Assembly: GCF_021044585.1 (NCBI RefSeq)
Contig: NZ_CP087998.1
Location: 868,001 to 932,000, forward strand
From: Sulfurimonas sp. HSL-3221
Lineage (GTDB): Bacteria; Campylobacterota; Campylobacteria; Campylobacterales; Sulfurimonadaceae
DNA length: 64,000 nt
Direction: 5' to 3'
Shown in pieces: positions 34,752 to 44,326 of the stretch. Below the pieces are notes generated by a model that saw only the letters and a list, made by a program, of their open reading frames with translations, had not been told where the DNA came from and ran no database searches. The position numbers and the translations under genes were made by a program. Position 1 is the stretch's first letter, and each line of letters starts with the position of its first letter.

Positions 34752-35559
34752 TGCCGTCGCCATCGGAGGTTTCGACGGGATGCATGAGGGCCATCAGCAC
34801 CTTTTCAATGCCCTGGGGGAGCGCGGAGCGATCGTCGTCGTTGAGACGGGGTACGCGAACCTGACCCCGGGGCGGGAGCGGGAGCATTTTACGACGCACC
34901 CCATCGTCTACCTCCCCCTTGATGAAATCCGCATGCTCGACGACCGGGGTTTCGTCGACTACCTTCGCGAACGCTTCCCGGCGCTCTCCCGGATCGTCGT
35001 CGGCTATGACTTCCGGTTCGGGCTGGACCGGAAGTTTTCCCACGAGGACCTCTCAAAGGCGTTCAGCGGGACCGTGCAGGTGATCGACGAAGTGACCGTC
35101 GGCGGAGAGTCGGTGCATTCGCACAAGATCCGGGCGAAGCTGATCATCGGAGACGTCAGGGGGGCAAACCGTTTCCTCGGCCACAACTACACCGTGCGCG
35201 GAGACGTAGTAAGGGGGCAGGGGATCGGCAAAAAGGAACTCGTGCCGACGGTCAATATGCTGACCGACGGTTTTCTGCTTCCCAAAGAGGGGGTCTACGC
35301 GAGCCTGGCCCGTCTGGACGGCGAAGAGCATTACCATCCCGCCGTCAGTTTCGTCGGCCACCGGGTCACGACCGACGGCAGTTTCGCCGTCGAGACGCAC
35401 GTGCTTGACGGCGAGATCGTCTGCAAGGAGCGTATCGACGTCAGCTTCGTCCAGCGGCTGCGGGGCAACGAGAAGTTCGCCTCCCTCGATGCGCTTAAAG
35501 AACAGATCGGGCTGGATATCGCCGCGGCGCGCAAGGCGGTGGGGCGGCTGGAGCTCTGA
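34720..35559 (+). CDS. ribF: Bifunctional riboflavin kinase/FAD synthetase
   Basis: Converts riboflavin to FMN and FAD. GTG 34720 follows AAGGAGGGG; longer in-frame starts lie inside tlyA and add no similarity. 279 residues. The nucleotidyltransferase half shows IGGFDGMHEGHQHLF and GYDFRFGLDRK; the kinase half shows GDVVRGQGIGKKELVPTVN and an ETHVLDGE strand. The signature is slightly divergent from E. coli RibF but complete. Confidence 0.92.
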   Translation: MKHATALKKVDAVAIGGFDGMHEGHQHLFNALGERGAIVVVETGYANLTPGREREHFTTHPIVYLPLDEIRMLDDRGFVDYLRERFPALSRIVVGYDFRFGLDRKFSHEDLSKAFSGTVQVIDEVTVGGESVHSHKIRAKLIIGDVRGANRFLGHNYTVRGDVVRGQGIGKKELVPTVNMLTDGFLLPKEGVYASLARLDGEEHYHPAVSFVGHRVTTDGSFAVETHVLDGEIVCKERIDVSFVQRLRGNEKFASLDALKEQIGLDIAAARKAVGRLEL

Positions 35560-35678
35560 TCGCTTTTTATGCATGGACAGCGCAGCAATGGCGCATTTGT
35601 ACCCATTTTCAGCGCGTTTTCCGGGCAATGTCCCGCCCCGCGGCGGGTTGGCTTAGGCTCCTTTAATGGAGAGAGGGC

Positions 35679-35684
35679 TATAAT
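35679..35684 (+). promoter_or_regulatory. Putative -10 box for atpB
   Basis: TATAAT in the 138-base gap after ribF, 30 bases before GTG 35715. Confidence 0.5.
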
Positions 35685-35714
35685 CGCACAACTATTTTGA
35701 TCGAAGGAATTCTC

Positions 35715-36395
35715 GTGGGTGAACTCTTTACTTTCTTCGGTGTGATCAGTGAAAATCACACCTACCTCTTTATGTCGCATATGCTCCTGACGGCGCTGAT
35801 CGTTATCATGCTGGCCAAAATGGCGACCAAAAGCCTCAAGGTCGTCCCGGGGGGCACACAGAACCTGATGGAAGCGTACCTTCAGGGTGTCGTTGCAATG
35901 GGTTCGGACGTTATGGGCCGCGAAAAAGCGATGCGCTATCTGCCGCTCGTCGCGACACTGGGTCTGTTTATCGGTATCGCCAACCTGATCGGGGTCATCC
36001 CGGGCTTCGAAGCGCCGTCCGCGTTCCTGGACTTTACACTGGCGCTGGCGCTGATCGTCTTCATCTACTATAACTTTGAAGGGATCCGCCGCAACGGTGT
36101 CGTCGAGTACTTCAAGCACTTCATGGGGCCGGTATGGTGGCTCGCATGGCTGATGTTCCCGATCGAGATCGTATCGCACATCTCCCGTATCGTTTCGCTC
36201 AGCTTCCGTCTTTTCGGTAACGTCAAAGGGGACGACATGTTCCTGATGGTCATGCTGATGCTCGCACCGTGGCTGCTGCCGATGATCCCGTTCGCGCTGC
36301 TCTCGTTCATGGCACTGCTGCAGGCGTTCATCTTCATGATGCTGACCTACGTTTACCTTGGCGGAGCCGTCACCCTTCACGAAGAGTCCCTCTAA
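35715..36395 (+). CDS. atpB: F0F1 ATP synthase subunit a
   Basis: Proton channel subunit of ATP synthase. GTG 35715 ([15 protein letters not shown]) with AAGGAATT just upstream is favoured; a TTG at 35697 would add six residues. 226 residues, five or six helices. The essential arginine lies in [15 protein letters not shown], and the second conserved helix is [16 protein letters not shown]. Other atp genes are not nearby; a detached atpB is usual in Campylobacterota. Confidence 0.95.
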
Positions 36396-36413
36396 TCTTT
36401 TCTGGGACGCCGG

Positions 36414-36683
36414 ATGAAACGCAGCACGTTTGATACGCTTCTGAGTTTCCTGCTCGGCTTTGCCTGGGCCCTGCTCCTGCTGGGCTCATGGCTTCTTTTC
36501 CACATCACCGCCATTTTCGGTTTCTCCATCGCGCTGCTTGCCACCATCGTCTTTATCTTTTTGATGTTCTGTGTCATCCTGATGCTTGAGGGGCTCAACC
36601 TTTACAAGGATCGTGTCGAAAACCAGCGTGAACAGACGCGGCTGCTGCAGCGCATTGCGGAGCTGCTCGAAAGCGAGGCGTAG
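36414..36683 (+). CDS. Small two-helix membrane protein with coiled-coil tail
   Basis: 89 residues: two hydrophobic segments (TLLSFLLGFAWALLLLGSWLL and FSIALLATIVFIFLMFCVI, each trimmed) and a charged coil at the end (NQREQTRLLQRIAELLESE). Starts 19 bases after atpB and ends five bases before the thiE ATG. Not assigned to a family; likely co-transcribed with atpB. Confidence 0.7.
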   Translation: MKRSTFDTLLSFLLGFAWALLLLGSWLLFHITAIFGFSIALLATIVFIFLMFCVILMLEGLNLYKDRVENQREQTRLLQRIAELLESEA

Positions 36684-36687
36684 GGCC

Positions 36688-37272
36688 ATGGCTTTTTTCG
36701 CCTACCTGATCACCGACGGAAGCTACGGATGCACGACGCCGGGGGCTTTTGCCAAACGCCTGGGGGAGGTCTTTGCCGCGAAGAAGGTCGATTATGCCCT
36801 TTACAGGGATAAGTCGAACCCGGATTATGAACGCTTCGCGTCGGTCTTTGTCGATGAATGCCATATGCACGGCATCAAAGCAATGCTGCACCGCGATGCG
36901 GCGCTGGCGGCCGCCCTGGGGGCGGAGGGGGTTCACCTGACGTCGACGCAGTTCGACGCAATCGCCGGGGCGAAAGCGCAGGGCCTCTTGACGGTCGTCT
37001 CGACGCACACGGCCGTCGAAGCGATGCACGCGGCGGCCGAGGGGGCCGATGCCGTCACCTACAGCCCGATCTTCGAGAGCCCGGGCAAAGGTGCGCCCAA
37101 AGGTTTAGAGGATTTAAATGAAACAGCGGGTAAAATTGACCTACCTGTTATCGCGCTGGGCGGCATTGTAAGCCCCGCCCAGATCAGCGCGGTCCACGCC
37201 GCCGGCGCCGCCGGTTTCGCATCGATTAGATACTTTATAAATTCAGCCAAGGAATCCTTTTGTTCGAAGTGA
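36688..37272 (+). CDS. thiE: Thiamine phosphate synthase-like protein
   Basis: Couples thiazole and pyrimidine to thiamine phosphate, or is a TenI-type relative. 194 residues from ATG 36688. TIM-barrel landmarks: [58 protein letters not shown] (phosphate loop) and [12 protein letters not shown]. Its last 13 bases overlap gatB. Assignment as ThiE versus TenI is not certain. Confidence 0.75.
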
Positions 37273-38684
37273 TTATCGGACTCGAAGTCCACGTCCAGCT
37301 CAATACGAAAACCAAACTTTTTTGTTCGTGTCCCACCAGTTTCAACGACCGCCCAAACGTCAACACCTGCCCGACCTGTCTGGCCCTTCCGGGAGCGCTC
37401 CCCGTCTTCAACGAGGCCGCGCTTCACAAAGCGGTGATGTTCGGGACCGCCGTCGATGCGACGATCAACCGCACCAGCTTTTTTGACCGCAAAAGCTACT
37501 TCTACCCCGACAGCCCGAGTGCCTACCAGATCACTCAGCTCTATACCCCTGTCGTGGAGCACGGAAAGCTTGAGATCGATTTCGAGGACGGTTCGCACAA
37601 GACGATTCGCGTCAATCGCGCGCACATCGAGGCGGATGCGGGCAAGAACATCCATGACGGCGCCGTCTCCAAAGTCGACCTCAACCGTGCGGGAACCCCG
37701 CTGATCGAGATCGTCTCCGAACCGGATATGCGTTCGGCGGACGAGGCGATTCTCTACCTGAAAAAACTGCACTCCATCGTCCGCTACCTCGACATCAGCG
37801 ACGCGAACATGCAGGAGGGCTCCTTCCGCGTCGACGTCAACGTTTCCATCCGTCCCAAAGGGGATGAGAAGCTCTACACCCGCGTCGAGATCAAAAACAT
37901 CAACAGTTTCCGCTTTATCCAGAAGGCGATCGAGATGGAAGTCGAGCGCCAGATCGAGGCCTGGGAAGACGGTATCTACGACGAGGAGATCGTCCAGGAG
38001 ACCCGTCTCTTCGACCAGACAAAGCAGGAGACCCGCTCCATGCGCGGGAAGGAAGAAGCGGCGGATTACCGCTATTTCCCGGAGCCGGACCTGATGAAGG
38101 TTGTCGTGGACGACGCGATGTACGCGGAGGCCTCCCAGATCCCGGAACTGCCGGACGAAAAACGCGAACGCCTCGTCAAAGAGCACGGTCTGCGCGAGTA
38201 CGACGCGAGCGTCATTACCGCCGAGCTGGAGATGGCGCACTTCTTCGAGAAGATGCTCGAGCAAGAGATCAGCGCGAAAAACGCCGTCACCTGGCTCACC
38301 GTCGAACTCCTGGGACGCCTCAAGGGCGGCATGACCGTTGCCACCTCTCCGGTGGATGCGGAGAAACTGGGCCTGATCGTCAAGCGCATCGAGGACAATA
38401 CCATCAGCGGGAAGGCGGCCAAAGAGGTTCTTGACTACCTGATGGAAAACGATGAGAGTGTCGATGCGACGATCGAGAAGCTCGGCCTGAAGCAGGTCAG
38501 CGATACGGGGGCCATCGAAGCGATGGTCGACGAGATCCTCGCGGCGAACCCGGCCAAGGTCGAGGAGTACCGCGGCGGCAAGGACAAACTCTTCGGCTTC
38601 TTCGTCGGGCAGGTGATGAAAGCGAGCAAAGGCAGCGCGAACCCGCAGGCGGTCAACGAAATCCTCAAGCAGAAGCTGGGATAA
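37260..38684 (+). CDS. gatB: Glutamyl/aspartyl-tRNA amidotransferase subunit B
   Basis: Kinase-transferase subunit of the GatCAB complex that turns Glu-tRNA-Gln or Asp-tRNA-Asn into the amidated forms. TTG 37260 with AAGGA ahead; starts [20 protein letters not shown]. 474 residues. Zinc-type cysteines in [16 protein letters not shown], the catalytic region [18 protein letters not shown], and the C-terminal YqeY-like tail [14 protein letters not shown]. GatA and GatC are not adjacent. Confidence 0.96.
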
Positions 38685-38688
38685 ACAC

Positions 38689-40254
38689 GTGAAACTCTTC
38701 TCCAGGGCGCTCGTCGACAGCGCCTACGCTCTGGAGTCCTCCCAAAGATTGCGCCGGGCGCGTCACAGCGTTGATAACCTGATGAACAACGTCGGGTACA
38801 GGTACAAGCGCTACTTCGACCTCTTCATGATGGTGCTGATCCTCTCGAGTGTCTTTATCCTGGTCCGCGACGTCAAGTTCCCACAGAAAGATTTTCTGGC
38901 CATTTTCAACGACTATATCATCTCTTTCATCTTCCTCATCGAATACCTGATGCGCTTCTGGGTCAGCAGCGACAGCGCGCGTATCATCATCGACCAGTAT
39001 GAAAAGGATGAACTGCTGCAGCGGGAGTTCCGGGCGGGCAGGGCAGTGATGAAGGCGCTGTACGCCAAGTGGCGCTATGTCAGCTCCCTGCCGGCGATCA
39101 TCGACTTCCTGGCGATCATGCCCTTTTTCCACGAGCTGCGGCTGCTGCGCCTCTTCATTATTTTCAGGGTCTTCAAACTCTTCCGCTATGCGCAGAACAT
39201 GCACCACTTCGCGGCGATCCTCGCCAGCAAGAAGTTCGAGCTTCTGACGCTCTTCACCTTCGTCGGCCTGATCATCTTCGTCGCGTCGGTCATGATCTAC
39301 GTCATGGAGGCGCTCAACCCCGATTCAAAGGTCAATACGCTCTTTGACGCGCTCTATTGGTCCGTCGTGACGATCTCGACCGTCGGGTACGGCGACGTCG
39401 TTCCCGTCAGCGGCGAGGGGAAGATCGTCGCCCTGGTCGTGATCGTCTCCGGGGTGGCCGTGCTGGCGTTTGCGACCTCCATCGTCGTGGCGGCCTTCAC
39501 GGAGAAGCTTGATGATATCCGGGACGGAAAACTGATCCAGGATATCCAGAAGCTCAAGAGCATCTACCTGATCTGCGGGTACGGTACGGTCGCGCAGCAG
39601 ACCGCCTCCAAACTCCGGCGGATGGGCAGGAAGGTGGTGATCCTCGATGCCGATGCGGCCAAGATCGCCGAAGCGCGGCGTCACCACGACCTGGCCCTTG
39701 CCATTGATCCCGCCAGCCTGGAAGCACTCGGGCAGCTGGGCATCGATCCCGGCCGGCAGGTACGTGCCGTGATCCTGCTGGGGGATACCGACGTGGAGAA
39801 CGTCTACACGGCACTGACGCTGCGTTCGATGAACAAGGAGCTGCGGATACTTTCCCTGCTGCATGACAAAAAGCACCGGCGCAAGCTGGAGAGCGCCGGG
39901 GTCGACGACGTCATCTACGCCCAGGAACTGATCGGCCAGCTTTCGCGCGAATACAGCGACCAGCCCATCGCCTTCGAGGCGCTGCACGCACTGCGTGCGG
40001 AACATTCGGGGGTCGTGATTGACGAGATCCTGATCGACGAGCGGATGGCCCGGTTTGTGCAGACGGTGCAGGACCTCAAGATCAGGGGGCGGCGGCTGAT
40101 CCTGCTCGGGGTGGAGTCCCGCCGCGAAGCGCGTTTTGTCTTCAATCCCCCGGCCGATTTTGCGGTTGAAGAGAACGATCTGCTCGTTGTCATAGGAGAG
40201 AATGCGATGCTGCATGAATATCGGATCGATCTGCATCAGGCGGTGCATTCATGA
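38689..40254 (+). CDS. Voltage-sensor potassium channel with RCK domain
   Basis: 521 residues from GTG 38689. Six helices; the fourth has positives every third residue (Arg151, Arg154, Arg160, Lys163, Arg166), a voltage-sensor pattern. The pore carries TISTVGYGD (selectivity filter at about 231-236). A cytoplasmic RCK/TrkA-N domain follows (IYLICGYGTVAQQTASKL) and a TrkA-C-like domain at the end. Likely gates K+ flow in response to membrane potential and nucleotide or ion binding. It overlaps the second RCK gene by four bases. Confidence 0.88.
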   Translation: MKLFSRALVDSAYALESSQRLRRARHSVDNLMNNVGYRYKRYFDLFMMVLILSSVFILVRDVKFPQKDFLAIFNDYIISFIFLIEYLMRFWVSSDSARIIIDQYEKDELLQREFRAGRAVMKALYAKWRYVSSLPAIIDFLAIMPFFHELRLLRLFIIFRVFKLFRYAQNMHHFAAILASKKFELLTLFTFVGLIIFVASVMIYVMEALNPDSKVNTLFDALYWSVVTISTVGYGDVVPVSGEGKIVALVVIVSGVAVLAFATSIVVAAFTEKLDDIRDGKLIQDIQKLKSIYLICGYGTVAQQTASKLRRMGRKVVILDADAAKIAEARRHHDLALAIDPASLEALGQLGIDPGRQVRAVILLGDTDVENVYTALTLRSMNKELRILSLLHDKKHRRKLESAGVDDVIYAQELIGQLSREYSDQPIAFEALHALRAEHSGVVIDEILIDERMARFVQTVQDLKIRGRRLILLGVESRREARFVFNPPADFAVEENDLLVVIGENAMLHEYRIDLHQAVHS

Positions 40255-40976
40255 ATGTCGAGGCTATCATTCTTTTCGGCTACAACGAATTCGCCAGGGA
40301 GATCGCGCAGCAGCTCCGCTACAGCTGCAATCGCATCGTCATCTACGCGCTCGATAACGGCGATGTCGAACAGGCGCAGTCGGAGGGCTTCGAGGCGCAT
40401 TTCGCGGACCTGGAGGACAACTGGGACGACCTGCTCTCCTTTGACCTCTCCGTGACGCGGATCATCTGCGCGCTGGAGAGCGAAGCGGAGAATGTTTTCC
40501 TGACCCTCTCCCTGCGCGACCGTTTCCCCGAGGCGGTGATCGTCGCCCTTGCCACGACCCAGGAGAACGCCTCAAAGCTCCGCCTGGCCGGTGCGAACAA
40601 GGTGATCGCCGAACTGCAGACGACGGCGAACCTGGTTATCGAGCGGCTGGAGAAGCCGGTGATCACCCGTTTGCTCGAAGAACTCATGGATACGCAGATG
40701 GAGCTCAAAGTCGCCCAGATCATCCTGACGGAGCTCTCCCCGGCGGTCGGCAAGCATATCAACGAACTGCTCGAAACGACGCAGCGCGATATCATCGTCC
40801 TGGCCGTCGTCGACCAGCGCATGAGCGAGTCGTTCATCTTTACGGCCAAGGGGTATAACCACCTGCTGGATCCGGGGGATGTTTTAGTCGTGATAGGTTA
40901 CGATAAGGAGATCAAGGCATTTGAAAAGGAAGTTGGAGGGGTATGTGAAACGGATCGCAGTCATCGGGGCGGGTAA
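40251..40976 (+). CDS. Stand-alone RCK/TrkA-like NAD-binding protein
   Basis: 241 residues without membrane helices. Rossmann start VEAIILFGYNEFAREIAQQL, then a TrkA-C-like half ending in DPGDVLVVIGYDKEI. ATG overlaps the channel stop (ATGA). The pairing suggests that it forms part of the gating ring of the channel next to it, though regulation of a distant K+ uptake system is possible. Its end overlaps gpsA by 32 bases. Confidence 0.82.
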   Translation: MNVEAIILFGYNEFAREIAQQLRYSCNRIVIYALDNGDVEQAQSEGFEAHFADLEDNWDDLLSFDLSVTRIICALESEAENVFLTLSLRDRFPEAVIVALATTQENASKLRLAGANKVIAELQTTANLVIERLEKPVITRLLEELMDTQMELKVAQIILTELSPAVGKHINELLETTQRDIIVLAVVDQRMSESFIFTAKGYNHLLDPGDVLVVIGYDKEIKAFEKEVGGVCETDRSHRGG

Positions 40977-41841
40977 GTGGGGTTCGGCCCTGGCATTTGC
41001 ATTGGGGCAGAACCCGGAGAACGAGGTCGTCATCACGTCGCGCCATCCCAGGGACATTCCCAATTTCGTCGACCTGGAAACGGCGCTGCAGCGCGAATAC
41101 CTCGTGATGGCGATCCCGGCACAGCAGGTCGGCGCGTGGCTGAAAGAGCACTTCCGCTACCGTGACCAGAAGGTGCTCGTCGCAGCCAAGGGGATCGAAG
41201 CGTCAACGGGCCGCTTTCTCAACGAAATCTTCGCCCCCTACGTGCCCGATCAGAACATCGCGTTTCTCTCGGGCCCCTCTTTCGCGGCCGAGGTGATCCA
41301 GGGGCTGCCGACGGCCCTCGTCGTCAGCAGCGCGGACGCACAGACGGCGATGGGCTTCGCCGAGGCCTTTCCCGATTTTATCCGCACCTACAGCGACGAT
41401 GATATCGCCGGGGCGGAAGTGTGCGGCAGCTATAAAAACGTCATTGCCATCGCCGCGGGGATCTGCGCGGGGCTGAAGCTCGGCAACAACGCGGCGGCGG
41501 CGCTCATCTCCCGCGGCCTGATCGAGATGCGGCGTTTCGGCCTTGCCTACGGCGCGCGGGACGAGACCTTTCTCGGTCTCAGCGGGGCGGGTGACCTCTT
41601 CCTGACGGCCAGCTCGGTGCTCTCAAGGAACTACCGTGTCGGCCTTGGACTGGCCGAAGGCAAGGCGAAAGAACAGATCGTCGAGGAGCTGGGCGAAGTG
41701 GCCGAGGGGATCGGGACGGCCTACGCGCTGCACGGCATCGCGCAGCGCAGCGGGGTCTACCTGCCGATCGCGACGGAGGTGTATGAAATCCTGGAGGGCA
41801 AAGCGCCCCGGGAGAGCCTCAACGACCTGCTGACGAGGTAG
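40945..41841 (+). CDS. gpsA: Glycerol-3-phosphate dehydrogenase (NAD(P)+)
   Basis: Makes sn-glycerol-3-phosphate for phospholipids. GTG 40945 is chosen: GGAGGGG sits five bases upstream and the protein then begins at the Rossmann motif VKRIAVIGAGKWGSALA; an ATG at 40921 adds nothing conserved. 298 residues with FLSGPSFAAEV, the catalytic lysine in CGSYKNVIAIAAG, and LSGAGDLFLTASS. Slightly shorter than the E. coli enzyme. Confidence 0.95.
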   Translation: MKRIAVIGAGKWGSALAFALGQNPENEVVITSRHPRDIPNFVDLETALQREYLVMAIPAQQVGAWLKEHFRYRDQKVLVAAKGIEASTGRFLNEIFAPYVPDQNIAFLSGPSFAAEVIQGLPTALVVSSADAQTAMGFAEAFPDFIRTYSDDDIAGAEVCGSYKNVIAIAAGICAGLKLGNNAAAALISRGLIEMRRFGLAYGARDETFLGLSGAGDLFLTASSVLSRNYRVGLGLAEGKAKEQIVEELGEVAEGIGTAYALHGIAQRSGVYLPIATEVYEILEGKAPRESLNDLLTR

Positions 41842-41847
41842 AAGGCC

Positions 41848-43197
41848 ATGGGTGGATCAACGGTCAAGATCTTCTGGGCCGTCGGAACGGCGCTGCTGCT
41901 TTACACACTGGTATTGCCGATGCTCTCGCCGGTGCAGGCGGCCCTGGCCGGGGTCGTGACGCTGCTGGTCGTGCTCTGGACCAATGAGGGACTGCCGCTT
42001 GGGGTCGTTTCGCTCCTGCCCATCGTACTCTTCCCAGCCCTGCACATTCTGCCGACCAAAGCGACGACGGTTAATTACGCCCATCCCATCATCTACCTTT
42101 TTCTCGGCGGATTCATGCTGGCCATCGCCGTGGAGAAGAGCGGGCTGCACATCTGGATCGCACGGAAGATGCTGGGGATCTTTCCGGCGACGGGGCGGGG
42201 GATCATCATCTCGCTGGCGGTGACGTCGGGGGTGATGAGCTCGATCCTCTCGAACACGACGACGGCCCTGCTGCTGATGACCATTGCGCTTTTCCTCTCC
42301 GACGACCCGCGGCTGAAGATGCGGTTTACGCTGGCCATCGCCTACGGTGCCAGCATCGGGGGGATCCTGACCCCCATCGGCACCCCGCCGAACCTGATCC
42401 TGCTGGGGGTCATGGAGGAGCACGGGATGGCCATGATCCCCTTTGTGCAGTGGATGTGGATGGTTGCCCCGCTGGCCCTCGTCATGATTGTCGTCATCTC
42501 CGTGGTGCTCGCCGTAGGGATCAAAGACGTCCGCCTGGCGCTTCCGGAGGAGGAGAAACCGATGAGCGGGGATCAGAAGAAGCTCCTGGCCCTGCTGGGA
42601 GGCTTGGTGGTGCTGCTGCTCGTCAATGCCCCCATCCGTCCCTGGTGGGAGGGGCTGGGCATGAGCGAACCGGTGGTTCTGCTCAGCGCCGGTCTGCTGC
42701 TCTTCGCGCCCCCGTTCAATCTTTTGATCTGGCAGGAGGACAAGGCGAAGATTCCCTACCGCATCATGTTCCTGTTCGGGGCTGGGTTCGCCATCGCGAA
42801 GGCCTTCTCCGAAACGGGCCTGGCGGGTCGGGTCGCCGAATTCCTCGTCGATTACAGCTATTTGACGCCGCTTTACCTGATGCTGATCGTCGCGGCGCTG
42901 ATCACCTTCACGACGGAGATCACCTCCAATACGGCGCTTATCTCCATTATGCTGCCGGTGATCTACGCGGTGGCGCAGCAGACGGGGCTGGATGCGACGC
43001 TGTTTATGATGGTGGCAACGATCTGTTCGAGCTACGCCTTTATGCTACCCATCGCGACCCCTCCCAACGCCATCGCGATGTCCAGCGGGGTCATCCCGAT
43101 ACGGACGATGGCGCTTTACGGACTTCTGTTCAATCTTGTCGGCATCATTCTGATCGTGTTGATCGCCTACCTCTTCTGGCGTCCCGTCCTGGGCTGA
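41848..43197 (+). CDS. DASS-family (SLC13-like) anion:sodium symporter
   Basis: 449 residues, about eleven to twelve helices. The two family signature loops are visible: SSILSNTTTALLLMTIA with GILTPIGTPPNLIL in the first half, and ITSNTALISIMLPV with FMLPIATPPNAIAMSSG in the second. These bind Na+ and the carboxylate or sulfate-type substrate. Dicarboxylate uptake is the most likely role; substrate not decided by sequence. It ends three bases from the stop of the convergent EEP gene. Confidence 0.9.
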   Translation: MGGSTVKIFWAVGTALLLYTLVLPMLSPVQAALAGVVTLLVVLWTNEGLPLGVVSLLPIVLFPALHILPTKATTVNYAHPIIYLFLGGFMLAIAVEKSGLHIWIARKMLGIFPATGRGIIISLAVTSGVMSSILSNTTTALLLMTIALFLSDDPRLKMRFTLAIAYGASIGGILTPIGTPPNLILLGVMEEHGMAMIPFVQWMWMVAPLALVMIVVISVVLAVGIKDVRLALPEEEKPMSGDQKKLLALLGGLVVLLLVNAPIRPWWEGLGMSEPVVLLSAGLLLFAPPFNLLIWQEDKAKIPYRIMFLFGAGFAIAKAFSETGLAGRVAEFLVDYSYLTPLYLMLIVAALITFTTEITSNTALISIMLPVIYAVAQQTGLDATLFMMVATICSSYAFMLPIATPPNAIAMSSGVIPIRTMALYGLLFNLVGIILIVLIAYLFWRPVLG

Positions 43198-43200
43198 GGC

Positions 43201-43917
43201 TCAGCGTTTGAAGGTGGCGAGTATGGGGTTGTGGTCCGAGACCCGGCCCGTGTTGACGGCTTCGGCGGTAAGCAGGGTGAGGCCGCGGAAGTAGAGGTGG
43301 TCGAGGGGCTTGGAAAAGCGCTGCTTGATATGGTGCCCGTTGGCGCAGGCGGCGGGGAGGAGGTCGATCGAGCGGGCAAAGCCTTCGAGGTACTCCATCC
43401 GTTTCCGGCTCCAGGTATTGAAATCCCCTGTGACGATCATCGGCCCTTTGCGCTGTTGCAGGGCGATGCGGAGCCGGTCGATCTCTTCGATGAAGACCGC
43501 GGCGGAGACGAAGTTGATGGCGTGGAGATTGACGGCGACGAGTTCGCTGCCGTTTTCGAAGGGGTGGGTCGTGATCAGCAGGCTTTTGCGGGTGGCGATG
43601 TGCATCTCCCGCCGGTTGGTCTTCAGGCTGACCGTATCGTGGATGGGGCTTTTGGCCGCCGTCAGAACACCGTACTGGCGGTGGCGGAGATTGATGTTGA
43701 TGGCGGCGGAGACGTTATACCCCGGAAAGTGTTCTGCCGTATGGGTATCAAGAACCGCTTCCTGGAACAAAATCAGTTCGGGCGTCCCGGTCGCCAACAG
43801 TGATTGCAGCGTTTTGTCGAAGGGGGGACGCCCCATCTCTTTATGGACGTTCCAGGTCAGCAGCGAAAAGGTGTCGGGCAGGGGAATCCCCGCCTCTTCC
43901 GATCGGTAGTGTCGCAT
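43201..43917 (-). CDS. Endonuclease/exonuclease/phosphatase family protein
   Basis: 238 residues, no signal peptide. The EEP metal-site landmarks are in order: LLTWNVHKEMG, LILFQEAVL, the central VNLHAINF, VTGDFNTWSRKR and VSDHNPILATF. Closest in length to the small bacterial EEP proteins (YafD-like). Nucleic acid or phosphoester substrate unknown. Divergent from the Dabb gene. Confidence 0.85.
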   Translation of the reverse strand: MRHYRSEEAGIPLPDTFSLLTWNVHKEMGRPPFDKTLQSLLATGTPELILFQEAVLDTHTAEHFPGYNVSAAININLRHRQYGVLTAAKSPIHDTVSLKTNRREMHIATRKSLLITTHPFENGSELVAVNLHAINFVSAAVFIEEIDRLRIALQQRKGPMIVTGDFNTWSRKRMEYLEGFARSIDLLPAACANGHHIKQRFSKPLDHLYFRGLTLLTAEAVNTGRVSDHNPILATFKR

Positions 43918-43928
43918 AATTCAATCAT

Positions 43929-43942
43929 AACCTACATAGGTT
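43929..43942. promoter_or_regulatory. Small inverted repeat between divergent EEP and Dabb genes
   Basis: AACCTA-CA-TAGGTT, six-base arms around two bases, 12 bases from the EEP start and 53 from the Dabb start. A TAAAAT-like -10 for the Dabb gene overlaps its right arm. Could be an operator; arms are short. Confidence 0.3.
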
Positions 43943-43994
43943 AAAATGGCATCAAAAAAAGAGCCCCTTCTGGGGGAAATCAAAGGAGAAAATC

Positions 43995-44285
43995 ATGGTT
44001 GTCCATATCGTAATGTTTACATTCAAAGAGGAGAACAAAGCGGCGAACGTCGCCAAGGCAAAGGCGATGCTCGAGGCGCTCACGGAGAAGATCGATCCGC
44101 TGCTCAGTATGGAAGTCGGCGTGGATTTCAACGGGAGCGAACGGGCGATGGACCTGGTACTGACGACGACCTTTGAAACGGAAGAGGGACTCGCAACCTA
44201 TGCAACGCACCCGGCGCATCTGGAAGTCGTGGCATTCATCAAGGAAGTGACCGAGATGTCAAAGGTGGTTGATTACGTACGTTAA
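43995..44285 (+). CDS. Dabb-domain (stress-responsive A/B barrel) protein
   Basis: 96 residues, AAAGGAG before the ATG. Family pattern: N-terminal VVHIVMFTFKEE, a central helix, and the closing YATHPAHLEVVAFIKEV with the conserved HPxH. Dimeric ferredoxin-like fold; many members have no known reaction. Single gene. Confidence 0.88.
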   Translation: MVVHIVMFTFKEENKAANVAKAKAMLEALTEKIDPLLSMEVGVDFNGSERAMDLVLTTTFETEEGLATYATHPAHLEVVAFIKEVTEMSKVVDYVR

Positions 44286-44301
44286 AGGCAAGGGGTGGGT
44301 T

Positions 44302-44323
44302 GCGGGGCCGGTGCCCGGCCCGC
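44302..44323. terminator. Stem-loop between convergent Dabb and lipoprotein genes
   Basis: GCGGGGCCGG (44302-44311) pairs with CCGGCCCGC (44315-44323) with one bulged G and a three-base loop. It sits in the 41-base gap between two gene ends, so could end transcripts from both sides. No T-run on either strand. Confidence 0.4.
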
Positions 44324-44326
44324 GTC

